Of a stretch of 45,463 nt of DNA, positions 22,402-31,403 are shown in pieces. Numbering within the stretch: the first letter of the stretch is position 1; every line of letters begins with the position of its first letter. This stretch comes from a virus. The stretch lies in IMG/VR virus record IMGVR_UViG_3300048686_000173, positions 1 to 45,463 of that record; one strand, written 5' to 3'. The translations under genes were made by a program, and so were the position numbers. Under the pieces are notes generated by a model. The model worked only from the letters and a program-made list of their open reading frames with translations, ran no database searches and was not told the DNA's origin.

Positions 22402-25400
22402 ATGGCTATAGTACAAATTTCAAAAATACAGCAGCGTTCCGGAAATCTTGTAGATTTACCTCAACTTGACAACGCAGAATTTGGCTGGGCTTCCGATCAA
22501 AATAGACTTTATATCGGCAGAACTGATCCTGGCCCTAATGAAAATATCGAAGTTTTAACTAGTTACTCTAATATAAGTTTTAGTCAAATAGACGGGGCTG
22601 AGGGTAACTTAGATATTAATAATGCGGAAAACGGTCAAGTATTAGCATTTGATGGTGACAATTGGGTCAACAAAGGCGGAAATGCTGGTGGATTACTTAC
22701 ATTTGGTAATATTGCTAATGTAAAAATAGACGGTGGTGCTGACGGTTATGTTGTAACCACTGACGGTACTGGTAACCTATCATTCACACCTAAAACGACC
22801 ATCATAGCATATATTCAGAATGCCGAATCTACATTATTAGATGCAGGTTTAAATTATGCAACAAGTACTGATGGTGCTACAGAAATCATTACTCTTGCTT
22901 CAAACTTTGTTTATACTCCCAATACCGCAGTTGTTTTTACAGGTACAGGGTTTGGTAACATAACTTCCGGTAATACTTATTATATTCGTAATGTAATTAG
23001 TAATACTTCAATTACTATTTCTGACACATTAGGTGGTGCTAACTTTGACTTAAGTACTGATACCGGTAACTTGACAATGCAATTGTTGGGTACTGAAATT
23101 ACAACTGAAGAAAATAATTTTTTTGTAAATGGATCAATTGTTACCATCACCGATACACCAGGAATGGTGCAACTTAATGGTAACACCTATTATACTGACA
23201 TTCTTACAAGTAATACATTATCATTATATACTGATGTTGCTTTAACTATTCCATTAGTATCAAGCAACTTTAATGCGTTCCCTTATACTTCCGTAACTCA
23301 GACTTATGATTTAACAACAGCAAACAATATAGTAAGCATCGGTAATACAAGTTTGTTTACTGTAAATCAACCTATTGAATTTGTTGGAACGACATTTGGT
23401 AACATAGAAGCCAATGTTCAGTATTATGTTAAGAGTATTGTAAATGCAGGCGCACCTGGTAATATTCAGATATCAGCAGAATTACTACCTAATGGTTCAG
23501 CCGGAAATGTAGTACAACTGTCAAATGCTACAGGTACATGTAATGTATTTGGTACTGGCGGCAGAATGATTTGTTCAACTGGCGGCGGTGGAACTTCAAC
23601 TGCAGGTGGGTCAAATACACAAATTCAGTTTAATAATGTTAACTTATTAGACGGTGATCCTAAGTTTACATATGATTATATTTCTAGCGTGGTTACACTC
23701 ACAGGTAATGCTAATGTTAGTAACTTAAACGCAACAGGAACAGTTACTGCATCAAGATTAGTTTCAAATATTGCAAATGGTACTGCACCGTTAACAGTAA
23801 CTTCTGTAACGAGAGTTGCAAACTTAAATGTAAGTTATTCTAATGTTAGTGATTTTGAAGTAGTGACCACACAAACTACTGGTACATTTTATCCTGTATT
23901 TGTAAATGCTAATACAACTGCAAATTATGCACTAGGATCAAATGCAAATATAGCATTTAACGCAGCCACTGGTAATTTGTCTGCTACACTACTAAACGCA
24001 AATGGTAATTTAACTGCCGGTAATATTATTACATCAGGTAATGCTAATTTAGCAAAGATAAATTTATCTGGTCATATTATTCCTACTGCAAATATTACAT
24101 ATGATTTAGGTAATTCAACCAATGCATTTAGAGATTTATATCTGTCAGGTACAAGTATCAAAATTGGTAGCCAATCAGTAACATCTAACTCATTAGGTAT
24201 CACATTATCAAATGCAGTTTACTCTACGACCTTAAGTGTTACGGGTAATGCTAACGTTGGTAATTTGGGTGTATCAGGTTTAATTACAACTAGTGGAAAT
24301 GTAAGTGGTTCTAACCTAACAACAACAGGTGTTGTCACGGCAACGGGTAATGTAAGCGGTGGCAATCTAACAACAACAGGTGTTGTCACGGCTACTGGAA
24401 ACGTCACAGGTGGAAATTTAGTAACATCCGGTGCTGCAAATGTGGGATCATTGAAAGTAAACGGTGTAAGTAATTTAGGTCCAATTAGTAATTTAGTAAT
24501 ATCAGGTGGTACTGCTAACCAAATTATTAAAACAGATGGCTCAGGTAACTTGACATTTACTAATCCCACAGGTGGATATTATTTACATACTCAATCTAGT
24601 GCAAGTACGACTTGGACGATTGTGCATAATCTTAACAATCAGTATGTTAGTGTTGATCCTATTGATAATACAGGTAATTCATATGTGGGTCGTTACGATT
24701 TCCCCGTTGTGAATTACACAAATGCTAATGCTGTTATACTAACATTTAGTTCTGCCGTAACAGGATACTGTGCAATTGTTGGAGGCGGATTTACATATGC
24801 CAATGGTGGAGGAAATAGTACACCCGGCGGTCTTGACACATACGTTCAATTCAATGACGGTGGAATACTAGGTGGTCAACCATCATTAACTTTCAACAAA
24901 ACAACAGGAACATTAAGTGCTACACTATTTGCTGGCAGTGGTGCAAACTTAACTAACTTAAATGCAAGTAATATTTCTACTGGAACTTTACCAAGTGCTA
25001 GATTAACTGGTTCATATAATATAAGTATTACTGGTAGTGCCGCAACAGCCACAACTGCAACATCTGCAACGACGGCTACATCTGCCACTACAGCGGGCAC
25101 AGTAACTACAGCCGCTCAACCTAATATTACAAGTGTTGGTACATTGACTACTTTAACCGTGTCGGGCAACACAACAACCGGCGGTATTAAAACTGACAAT
25201 TATTATTACGCAAATGGTGTAGCAATCAGTTTTGCAGGATCATATAGCAATAGTAATGTTGCTTCCTACTTACCTACTTATACAGGTAATATTGCTGCTG
25301 GAAATGTTACTGCTAGTGGTAATGTTACAGCGGCTAACTTTGTAGGTTCTGGTGCAGGATCTCCAGTAATTAGTAGTTCAAGTACATTGGCAATATCTGC

Positions 25401-25884
25401 AACTTCGGGTGTTTCAATTACTAATTTGACTTCATTGTCCACTGGTGGAAATACAACAGCAGGGACTATTACAGGTAACTGGTCATTGACTGCAGGATCT
25501 AGACTACAAGCAACATATGCTGACTTAGCAGAATATTATGAAGGTGATAAATTTTATGAGCCTGGTCTAGTCTTAGAATTTGGTGGAGAAAAAGAAGTTA
25601 CACTTGCATCAGATTCAACCACAAAAGTAGCAGGTGTTGTTTCAACTAATCCGGCTTATGCTATGAATGCAAATTGTAGAGGTATCGCTGTACCTATAGC
25701 ACTTCAAGGCAGAGTACCTGTTAAGGTGAGAGGTAAAATTTCTAAAGGTGATTTAATGATATCTGGTGGAAACGGATATGCACGTCCTGCATCTAGTCCT
25801 ATGATGGGTTCTGTTATAGGAAAAGCACTTCAAAACTTTGATGGTGTTGAAGGTGTAATAGAAATTGCAGTTGGAAGGTTATAA
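22402..25884 (+). CDS. Long tail-fibre-like protein (1160 aa)
   Basis: The N-terminal 60 residues (MAIVQISKIQQRSGNLVDLP, then LYIGRTDPGPN) match the attachment domain common to fibres of aquatic T4-like phages and recall the N-terminus of the Bordetella phage tropism protein. Residues about 150-400 are beta-rich repeats with ITSGNTYYIRNV type units. Residues about 440-900 are fibre repeats of the ANVGNL / TATGNVSGGNLTTTG kind. The last 120 residues (from about ADLAEYYEGDKFYEPGLVL) form a compact conserved domain ending in GRL. A trimeric fibre or tail spike is expected. It shares one base (TAATG) with the protease gene that follows. Confidence 0.85.
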   Translation: MAIVQISKIQQRSGNLVDLPQLDNAEFGWASDQNRLYIGRTDPGPNENIEVLTSYSNISFSQIDGAEGNLDINNAENGQVLAFDGDNWVNKGGNAGGLLTFGNIANVKIDGGADGYVVTTDGTGNLSFTPKTTIIAYIQNAESTLLDAGLNYATSTDGATEIITLASNFVYTPNTAVVFTGTGFGNITSGNTYYIRNVISNTSITISDTLGGANFDLSTDTGNLTMQLLGTEITTEENNFFVNGSIVTITDTPGMVQLNGNTYYTDILTSNTLSLYTDVALTIPLVSSNFNAFPYTSVTQTYDLTTANNIVSIGNTSLFTVNQPIEFVGTTFGNIEANVQYYVKSIVNAGAPGNIQISAELLPNGSAGNVVQLSNATGTCNVFGTGGRMICSTGGGGTSTAGGSNTQIQFNNVNLLDGDPKFTYDYISSVVTLTGNANVSNLNATGTVTASRLVSNIANGTAPLTVTSVTRVANLNVSYSNVSDFEVVTTQTTGTFYPVFVNANTTANYALGSNANIAFNAATGNLSATLLNANGNLTAGNIITSGNANLAKINLSGHIIPTANITYDLGNSTNAFRDLYLSGTSIKIGSQSVTSNSLGITLSNAVYSTTLSVTGNANVGNLGVSGLITTSGNVSGSNLTTTGVVTATGNVSGGNLTTTGVVTATGNVTGGNLVTSGAANVGSLKVNGVSNLGPISNLVISGGTANQIIKTDGSGNLTFTNPTGGYYLHTQSSASTTWTIVHNLNNQYVSVDPIDNTGNSYVGRYDFPVVNYTNANAVILTFSSAVTGYCAIVGGGFTYANGGGNSTPGGLDTYVQFNDGGILGGQPSLTFNKTTGTLSATLFAGSGANLTNLNASNISTGTLPSARLTGSYNISITGSAATATTATSATTATSATTAGTVTTAAQPNITSVGTLTTLTVSGNTTTGGIKTDNYYYANGVAISFAGSYSNSNVASYLPTYTGNIAAGNVTASGNVTAANFVGSGAGSPVISSSSTLAISATSGVSITNLTSLSTGGNTTAGTITGNWSLTAGSRLQATYADLAEYYEGDKFYEPGLVLEFGGEKEVTLASDSTTKVAGVVSTNPAYAMNANCRGIAVPIALQGRVPVKVRGKISKGDLMISGGNGYARPASSPMMGSVIGKALQNFDGVEGVIEIAVGRL
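24316..24392 (+). repeat. Direct repeat, 26 bases at 51-base spacing
   Basis: The same 26-base stretch beginning CTAACAACAACAGGTG occurs at 24316-24341 and 24367-24392. It encodes a 17-codon fibre repeat (NLTTTGVVTATGNVSGG). The exact identity at the DNA level shows recent duplication or gene conversion within the fibre. Confidence 0.8.
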
Positions 25885-27869
25885 TGAGTGAACAAAAATA
25901 TTATGTAGTGGGAACTACAACAGCAGAGGCTTGGGAATATGTACATCAAGTTCTTACGCAAGATGGTAGTTTAGATAATAATATCCCATCAAGACCAGTA
26001 GTGTGTGCTGATTTAAAAGAACAAAGTCCAACAAGAGCCATTTATTTGATGACAGACGAAGAGGCAGCACAACTAAGCAGTCATCCTAATATTCAATTTA
26101 TTCATTTAGATCCAGCAAAGAATCCTGAAATGTTTCCTACGCAAGTTAAGGATGACTTGCATTGTGCTACAAGATATACCTCTACAGTAAAAAATTATAG
26201 AAATTTTTCTGGATTGTTACCGGCTACACCAAACAGCACTGATGCTAATCGTGCAGGTTATCAACTATATAGAACATCTCAATATGCTAATCCATGGCAA
26301 GGTCAAAGTGTTAGTACAGTTTTAAATAATGCAATCACAAATACAAATACAGGCAGACATGTTGATGTTGTTGTGGGTGATGAAGGGTGTTGGATAGGTC
26401 ATGTTGAATTTCAAAGAAATCCTACAGGTGGGGTAGAACTTCCCAGAGGATATATAGGCGGTAATGTGTTACCGGGTAATGGTACATGTGATGTATTAGA
26501 TATGGTTCTTGACGGTCCCTACTACATTGATCCTGCATGGTTCAATGCTAGTCCGGGTACAAGACTTATAACACGATGGGACGGCACTATTGTTCCGACC
26601 GAACAAGCAGCCCGTGATTGGTGGGGAAACCCCTCACAGCGTTCTTCTCAGTTTGCATCTGCCGGTACCGTAACTGTTCCTTCTTATTATACAAGAGCAA
26701 ATTGCAATGGATCAAATACTGCCAAGACACCGAGTAATGAAGGTCAACACGGTACTGCTTGTGCAGGATTAACCTTTGGAAGAACATATGGATGGGCATA
26801 TAACGCTAACAAGTGGGTTATAGACGCATATGGTAATTATGGTTTTTGGCCTGCTATAGATAGTTATTTTGATGTGATGGCAATTTTTCACGCTAATAAA
26901 CCTATCAATCCAATATATGGTACAAGAGATCCTACAATTAGTAGTAATAGTTGGGGTTTTAGAGCAACACAGGCCACTAGTGGTGGGTTTTATTATTTTA
27001 GACAAGGTACATCAGGAACAGGTGGGGTTTCATTTGTAACAAAGCCTGCTTTTATGCAATATCTTGGAAGTTCTGGTGATGGTGGCAGATTCAAAGGTGA
27101 GATGGTTACCAACAGTTTTACAACAGCCGGTGATGAATTGATAGCAGCCGGGGTGATTTTTGTTGTCGCCGCCGGAAATAGCAATCAAAAGCAAGTAAGT
27201 TCTTCAAGTCCTGACTTTGATAATTATTGGTCTCCCTCTAACGCCACACCCCTAACTAGTGCTACACATAGTGAGTTTGGCGCAACATGTTATAATACGA
27301 CAAGTCGCCGTGGATTCCCGCAACAACTAGGTAAATATAGTTCAAGTGGAAACATTGTATATCCTGCGATTAATATTGGTGCATTGGATGACGATAATCA
27401 ACCCGATGGCAAAGAAAGAAAAGTTAACTACAGCGATATGGGCAATGAAATTGATATGTATTTGCCTGCTGATGGAACACTAACATCTAATCAATCTTAC
27501 TCTCCTCAATATGCTAGATATGATTCATATCCATCATCAGCAGTTCAATCCTATGATTGCAGATTTAGTGGCACTAGTGCCGCTTGCCCTGTAGCAACCG
27601 GACTAATTGCAACTGCATTGGAAACAAATAGAAGTTGGGGTTGGCAACAAGTGCGAACATGGATTCAGGGTCTTACTGAACAATCTGCTACAACTTTTTA
27701 TCAAGGACCTGATCCTTCAACCGCAACAACTAGTGAGTGGGCAGACCTAAACAGTTTAATGGGCGGTGTTAGACGAGTAGGATACAATAATATCACTTCT
27801 AGTTCTAATGTTTCTGTAGGTGGCACTGGACTTACAATCAGTGGGTCCGGCTTAAGAATTGGTTTATAA
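25884..27869 (+). CDS. Subtilisin-like serine protease (family S8, 661 aa)
   Basis: The whole S8 catalytic set is present in order: Asp166 in DVVVGDEGC, His289 in GQHGTACAG, the oxyanion Asn432 in VAAGNSNQ, and Ser565 in FSGTSAACPVATG. The substrate-binding strand SSNSWGF is also visible. The first ~95 residues (YYVVGTTTAEAWEYVHQVL to FIHLDP) look like an intramolecular inhibitor propeptide. There is no secretion signal. Its start overlaps the fibre stop by one base and a late promoter follows, so it is made with tail proteins and may be a virion protein that cuts host surface or fibre proteins. The last 30 residues (GGTGLTISGSGL) are fibre-like. Confidence 0.88.
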   Translation: MSEQKYYVVGTTTAEAWEYVHQVLTQDGSLDNNIPSRPVVCADLKEQSPTRAIYLMTDEEAAQLSSHPNIQFIHLDPAKNPEMFPTQVKDDLHCATRYTSTVKNYRNFSGLLPATPNSTDANRAGYQLYRTSQYANPWQGQSVSTVLNNAITNTNTGRHVDVVVGDEGCWIGHVEFQRNPTGGVELPRGYIGGNVLPGNGTCDVLDMVLDGPYYIDPAWFNASPGTRLITRWDGTIVPTEQAARDWWGNPSQRSSQFASAGTVTVPSYYTRANCNGSNTAKTPSNEGQHGTACAGLTFGRTYGWAYNANKWVIDAYGNYGFWPAIDSYFDVMAIFHANKPINPIYGTRDPTISSNSWGFRATQATSGGFYYFRQGTSGTGGVSFVTKPAFMQYLGSSGDGGRFKGEMVTNSFTTAGDELIAAGVIFVVAAGNSNQKQVSSSSPDFDNYWSPSNATPLTSATHSEFGATCYNTTSRRGFPQQLGKYSSSGNIVYPAINIGALDDDNQPDGKERKVNYSDMGNEIDMYLPADGTLTSNQSYSPQYARYDSYPSSAVQSYDCRFSGTSAACPVATGLIATALETNRSWGWQQVRTWIQGLTEQSATTFYQGPDPSTATTSEWADLNSLMGGVRRVGYNNITSSSNVSVGGTGLTISGSGLRIGL

Positions 27870-27877
27870 GATAAATA
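27870..27877 (+). promoter_or_regulatory. T4-late-type promoter (GATAAATA)
   Basis: GATAAATA begins one base after the protease stop; the ATG at 27897 is 19 bases beyond it. It restarts transcription for a small virion protein. Confidence 0.65.
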
Positions 27878-27896
27878 CTATATTGGAACTAATAAT

Positions 27897-28166
27897 ATGA
27901 CATCAGCAATTTATACACCAAGCGGATCAAGCCAACAAACAGCAGCCTCAGGTACTGATAAAGTGCGTATTTCAACCACATCAAGTGCAATTGCAGTAAC
28001 TGTAGGCAGCAATCCAACTGCTAATTTAACTGCATGTGAAATTATACCTGCAAATACTGTTAATAATAGTTTTATTGTGGGCGAAGGCAATAAGATAGCA
28101 TATATTGCTGTAAGCGGTACTGGTATCTTTTCTGTTACTGAACTTGGCGCGCCAATAGGCGAATAA
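27897..28166 (+). CDS. Small beta-rich virion-like protein (89 aa)
   Basis: Ser/Thr/Ala-rich with alternating hydrophobic residues (DKVRISTTSSAIAVTV, IAYIAVSGTGIFSVTEL), the profile of a small beta sandwich. Its own late promoter, the short length and the position between fibre and structural genes suggest a minor virion or fibre-associated part. No family recognised. Confidence 0.65.
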   Translation: MTSAIYTPSGSSQQTAASGTDKVRISTTSSAIAVTVGSNPTANLTACEIIPANTVNNSFIVGEGNKIAYIAVSGTGIFSVTELGAPIGE

Positions 28167-28177
28167 TACCCAAAATT

Positions 28178-28185
28178 GATAAATA
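28178..28185 (+). promoter_or_regulatory. T4-late-type promoter (GATAAATA)
   Basis: GATAAATA 81 bases before the ATG at 28267, with an expected start near 28191, leaving an unusually long leader that carries three hairpins. Confidence 0.65.
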
Positions 28186-28193
28186 CATTAAGC

Positions 28194-28248
28194 ACTCTCA
28201 TGGGGAGAGTCTTATGCGGTCCCCGCCGCGTAGTGGATTAGAACCCAC
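28194..28248 (+). other. 5' leader with three consecutive hairpins
   Basis: Three stems follow one another in the leader: ACTCTC/GAGAGT (28194-28199 with 28205-28210), GCGG/CCGC (28216-28219 with 28226-28229) and GTGG/CCAC (28233-28236 with 28245-28248). An AGGAG site follows and the gene starts at 28267. The GC-rich middle stem stands out in this AT-rich genome. It probably stabilises the mRNA or times translation. There is no T-run, so it is not a terminator. Confidence 0.6.
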
Positions 28249-28266
28249 ATAACATAGGAGAAACAA

Positions 28267-29274
28267 ATGGGACGCCCATTAAAAATCGCAAAAGCACAAG
28301 CAGTAGTTACAATTACTGCAACAAACGGCACAACCGAAGTAGTCACAACAAATGCAAATTTTACTAACTTAGGTATTATCGCAGGTATGCCATTTGTACC
28401 AGGAACTACTGCAGGTGGTCTAACAGCAGGTACAATGTATTGGATTCTTGAAGTAATCAATGCAGGTAATAACAGTACATTTACTGTTTCAGCAACACCA
28501 TTGAATGCTAACCCAACATATACAAAGGTTAACTTATCAACTGCAGGTGGTTTAACAACTTCAGCAACAGTAGCGCCAGTTGATGCATATTTCAATAATC
28601 CAAATGGTGGTGATGGTTATCCAGCAACAAACGCAAATACATATAGCGTTGTAGGTGGTAATACAGCAATCTATGGTACACAAGTACTAGTAGGTGTTTG
28701 TATGGGTATCGCTGGTACAGGTACAATCACAACGTCAGACGGTAGTCCAAACTTAGATGGTGTTGGTACAGATTTTGCCAACACATTGACCGATGGATCA
28801 ATTGTATATACAGACGCAGGAGTATTGTTAGGTACAATTACTGACATTGCAAATGCTAACGCTGTATTCGCAACATTTGCTGCAAACGCAACTGCTAACG
28901 TTACTGATGGTGCATATGTTTACGGTAATCCAGAAGCAGGCTTTATCGTTCGTCAGAAGGGTAAGCAGAAGTATCTAGTAACAGGTACAACTTCAGGTTT
29001 AACACAGGCTGTTTATACTGCTAACGTTGCCAACACAGCATTGTTACCAAATACAATGACTATTACCGCAACATATGCTAACTCATCAACAGTTAAGGTT
29101 CAGAGTTTAAGTGATCATACTGCTGAGTTGTTTACTGCTACATCAGGTCCGGTTGCAACAGGTAATATTGTTTTACAGAACGCTAATCCAGCATTCTCTA
29201 CATTCAATACTGCTTATGCCGCAGACACATACGGTGGACAACCTTACCCAATCGTAACTATTACTGGATCATAA
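28267..29274 (+). CDS. Virion structural protein (335 aa)
   Basis: Thr/Ala/Asn-rich beta protein with units similar to the fibre gene (FTNLGIIAGMPFVPGTT, GTMYWILEVINAGNNSTF resembling TYYIRNVISNTSITIS of the fibre). It has a good AGGAG site, a structured leader and its own late promoter, all signs of high-level late expression. Probable major virion surface or tail part, exact place unknown. Codon use is biased to simple, frequent codons, as in the other abundant structural genes. Confidence 0.7.
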   Translation: MGRPLKIAKAQAVVTITATNGTTEVVTTNANFTNLGIIAGMPFVPGTTAGGLTAGTMYWILEVINAGNNSTFTVSATPLNANPTYTKVNLSTAGGLTTSATVAPVDAYFNNPNGGDGYPATNANTYSVVGGNTAIYGTQVLVGVCMGIAGTGTITTSDGSPNLDGVGTDFANTLTDGSIVYTDAGVLLGTITDIANANAVFATFAANATANVTDGAYVYGNPEAGFIVRQKGKQKYLVTGTTSGLTQAVYTANVANTALLPNTMTITATYANSSTVKVQSLSDHTAELFTATSGPVATGNIVLQNANPAFSTFNTAYAADTYGGQPYPIVTITGS

Positions 29275-29279
29275 TAATC

Positions 29280-29588
29280 ATGCCTGCTAGAGCCGTTAAA
29301 CTTCCTCAAACTCAAACTGAGATTGCTGTACTTCAAATTCAAGTTAAAAACATTGAAGAAAATGTACATGAAATCAAAGATAGTCTAAAAGAAGTTCACG
29401 ATTGTATTGATCGTAATGCAGAAGAAACACGAAAGATGTTATCTGAATTACGAGATTCCGATTTAGCGGCACATAAAGAATTATCTGTCAAGGTCAGTGC
29501 ATTAGAACGATGGAGATGGATGATGATGGGAGCAGGTATTGTAATAGGTTCGCTAGGGTTCGATACAATAGCAAAATTGTTAAAATAA
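29280..29588 (+). CDS. Coiled-coil protein with C-terminal membrane segment, holin-like (102 aa)
   Basis: Residues about 10-75 form a heptad-patterned helix (EIAVLQIQVKNIEENVHEIK onward). A single membrane segment follows (WMMMGAGIVIGSLGF, about 80-95), then a short basic end. This is the layout of XhlA-type holin accessories and some holins, so a lysis role is possible. No endolysin gene is next to it. It follows the structural gene by five bases and ends at a terminator. Confidence 0.6.
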   Translation: MPARAVKLPQTQTEIAVLQIQVKNIEENVHEIKDSLKEVHDCIDRNAEETRKMLSELRDSDLAAHKELSVKVSALERWRWMMMGAGIVIGSLGFDTIAKLLK

Positions 29589-29591
29589 AAA

Positions 29592-29613
29592 GGGGACTTA
29601 GGTCCCCTTTTTT
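29592..29613 (+). terminator. Bidirectional terminator between convergent operons
   Basis: Stem GGGGAC/GTCCCC with a TTAG loop, six T on the right and four or more A on the left, so it can end transcripts from both strands. It is the same stem as the terminator at 42-64 with a different loop. It overlaps the stop of the minus-strand Nudix gene. Confidence 0.88.
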
Positions 29614-30014
29614 ATTAGTTTCATTAATTTTTCTTGTACAACATCAAAGTTTACTGTACTGAATAATCCAGGATGTAATGGTTTAGGATATTGATTTTTA
29701 CCTACCCAAGCATATCCGCAATGTTCTTCATTGAGATTGGGTATAAATTCTTCGTCAACTGAACAAAAAAATGTATGGTATGTAAATGTATTGTTTACAA
29801 ATTTTTGTATTGGTATTAGTTTAGCATTGTTAGGAAATAAGCCAATTTCCTCTTCGCACTCTCTAGTGAGGCCTTCTAATAGAGTTTCGTTTTCTTCTAT
29901 TTTGCCACCTGGTATACCCCAATTACCCGGATTCTTGTGATCCGTTCTTAACAGATATAAAAACCGATTAGTGTTTTTTGCAAAAAAGAATACGCCTGCT
30001 GAAGTGTTACTCAT
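29598..30014 (-). CDS. Nudix hydrolase (138 aa)
   Basis: The Nudix box G-x5-E-x7-REUxEExGU is complete: G37, E43, R51, E52, E55, E56 and G58, within GKIEENETLLEGLTRECEEE and the IGL that follows. Flanking sequence (LLRTDHKNPGNWGIPGG) is also typical. These enzymes cleave nucleoside-diphosphate compounds, including oxidised nucleotides, dinucleotides or RNA caps. I use ATG 30014 because the upstream TTG start would lie inside the promoter-like GATAAATC. It follows gp15 on the minus strand after 17 bases. Confidence 0.92.
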   Translation of the reverse strand: MSNTSAGVFFFAKNTNRFLYLLRTDHKNPGNWGIPGGKIEENETLLEGLTRECEEEIGLFPNNAKLIPIQKFVNNTFTYHTFFCSVDEEFIPNLNEEHCGYAWVGKNQYPKPLHPGLFSTVNFDVVQEKLMKLIKKGT

Positions 30015-30019
30015 ATTAT

Positions 30020-30027
30020 GATTTATC
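30020..30027 (-). promoter_or_regulatory. Late-type promoter-like box (GATAAATC)
   Basis: GATAAATC on the minus strand with exactly five bases to the Nudix ATG at 30014. It differs from the common octamer only in the last base. Confidence 0.4.
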
Positions 30028-30031
30028 AAAA

Positions 30032-31402
30032 TTAAATCACAATAGAATAATCTCCCTGATCATACCAGCCCTCATATGATTTCATCCATACTGCTTCTTG
30101 TGGGGCATATCTGTATTGAATATTAGTTGTTAAGTTTGTGACATATTCAAGTTGAGTCGCATTTGCAGCATCAAAACTTACAAACCAATCTGTGCCATCA
30201 AATTCAATAATGTCATTGGCATTTGCAATTACACTACCCCATGCTGTAGTTGAATTATTTGCCGCACCGATATCTTCAACTATCAAATATCTGCGACCGG
30301 GTATAGGGCCGGGCAATCCTGCATTAGGTCCTGTTACTAATGGATTGACAACTGCATCAACAGGACTTAATGTATTTTGAGGTAGCGTAGCAGGGTCAAT
30401 ATCATATATTAACAATCTTCCATCTACTGGATCAAACGCAATAGTTCCTACGATATCTGTATCCATATATGGATTTTGCAACCATATTTGACTTATACCC
30501 GGCTTTACTGTGCCATACACATTTAATAATGCTTCCCAATACAAATTTGTGTTGGGAGCGGGAGGATAATCTAAATCTGTGTTTGAGGGATAAAAGGCTT
30601 CATCTGCTGGAAGTAACTGTAATTTATTACCAATCAACAAGACTTTGTATCCATATGGCGTAATCTTTTGTCTAGTACCTAATAATAAATCATCATCTTG
30701 CATATCTTCAAGTGCTTGTCCTTTATAGATGCTAGCAATGATTTTGTGAATAACACCCATCTTCTTGAGTTTGGCTGCTGTGCTTATCCATATTGGCATG
30801 TAAAACTTCCAACTCATTACGTCTATAGGATTACCTGTACCTTGTGGAATAGTTCTACTACTAAATGTTAAACCATCTTGATATACAACACTCAAGGAAG
30901 TCCAGTCAATAAAGTTATCAGTACTTTGAATTTCTAATGCAGGATTAAACAATGTGCCTAGTTGTTCAATAAGTTCTAATTTTTGTTGATAATTTGTAGT
31001 CCAAAAATCAACGGTCATTCTTAAATTATAAGGAACAGGCATTAGTCTTTCAACAGTAAATGCTTGACCTTGTACCTGTTCATATTGTTGGGTTTCTGGA
31101 TTGTATGCTCTTTGTCTAACTTGTAATTTATCTACGAAAGTTGGATCTTGTGTCCACTTTTGATTATATTCTAATCCACTAATATAATAAGTAATTAATG
31201 GTGCACTAGGCAAACTGCTTGCACTATTATTAGCGATAATCGTTGAGGCTTGTCTACTACTATCACCATACATGATAGGGACACGTACAAGTATTTCATT
31301 GCCGTTGGGATCTTTGCCCTTAGTAACATACCAATTGCTGAATATTTTTGCAAACTGAATTAAGAATCTGCGTATCTGGTTGTCGTAAAAAAATTGTGCC
31401 AT
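30032..31402 (-). CDS. 15: Tail sheath stabilizer/completion protein, gp15-like (456 aa)
   Basis: T4 gp15 forms the hexameric ring that caps the contractile tail and joins it to the neck. The N-terminus FFYDNQIRRFLIQFAKIFSN followed by VRVPIMYGD matches T4 gp15 (YFYNSSFRRYATLMGDLFSN ... IRVPITYAS) well. A later TVDFWTTNYQQKLELIEQL and FNPALEIQ parallel the T4 segment around IFTRYEDDMFQIVEQ. At 456 residues it is much longer than T4 gp15 (272), with the extra length in the C-terminal half. It directly follows gp14 on the minus strand. Confidence 0.82.
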   Translation of the reverse strand: MAQFFYDNQIRRFLIQFAKIFSNWYVTKGKDPNGNEILVRVPIMYGDSSRQASTIIANNSASSLPSAPLITYYISGLEYNQKWTQDPTFVDKLQVRQRAYNPETQQYEQVQGQAFTVERLMPVPYNLRMTVDFWTTNYQQKLELIEQLGTLFNPALEIQSTDNFIDWTSLSVVYQDGLTFSSRTIPQGTGNPIDVMSWKFYMPIWISTAAKLKKMGVIHKIIASIYKGQALEDMQDDDLLLGTRQKITPYGYKVLLIGNKLQLLPADEAFYPSNTDLDYPPAPNTNLYWEALLNVYGTVKPGISQIWLQNPYMDTDIVGTIAFDPVDGRLLIYDIDPATLPQNTLSPVDAVVNPLVTGPNAGLPGPIPGRRYLIVEDIGAANNSTTAWGSVIANANDIIEFDGTDWFVSFDAANATQLEYVTNLTTNIQYRYAPQEAVWMKSYEGWYDQGDYSIVI

Positions 31403-31403
31403 G

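Noticed and set aside
24250-25120. Repeats in the fibre gene as a possible CRISPR array
   Set aside because: Units are in-frame codon repeats of a fibre, with variable identity and no spacers of constant length.
22402-25884. Diversity-generating retroelement, because the fibre N-terminus recalls the tropism protein
   Set aside because: No reverse transcriptase gene, template repeat or adenine-biased variable repeat is seen in the window.
28211-28250. tRNA-like look of the hairpins in the 28191-28266 leader
   Set aside because: No acceptor stem, anticodon arm or TTCGA-type T-loop can be placed; the stems are too short and in the wrong order.
28212-28595. Minus-strand open frame of 127 codons across the structured leader and start of the 28267 gene
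   Set aside because: It is a shadow of a Thr/Ala-rich gene with strong codon bias, and runs through the promoter and hairpins. Similar shadows occur at 24219-24569 and 27911-28201.
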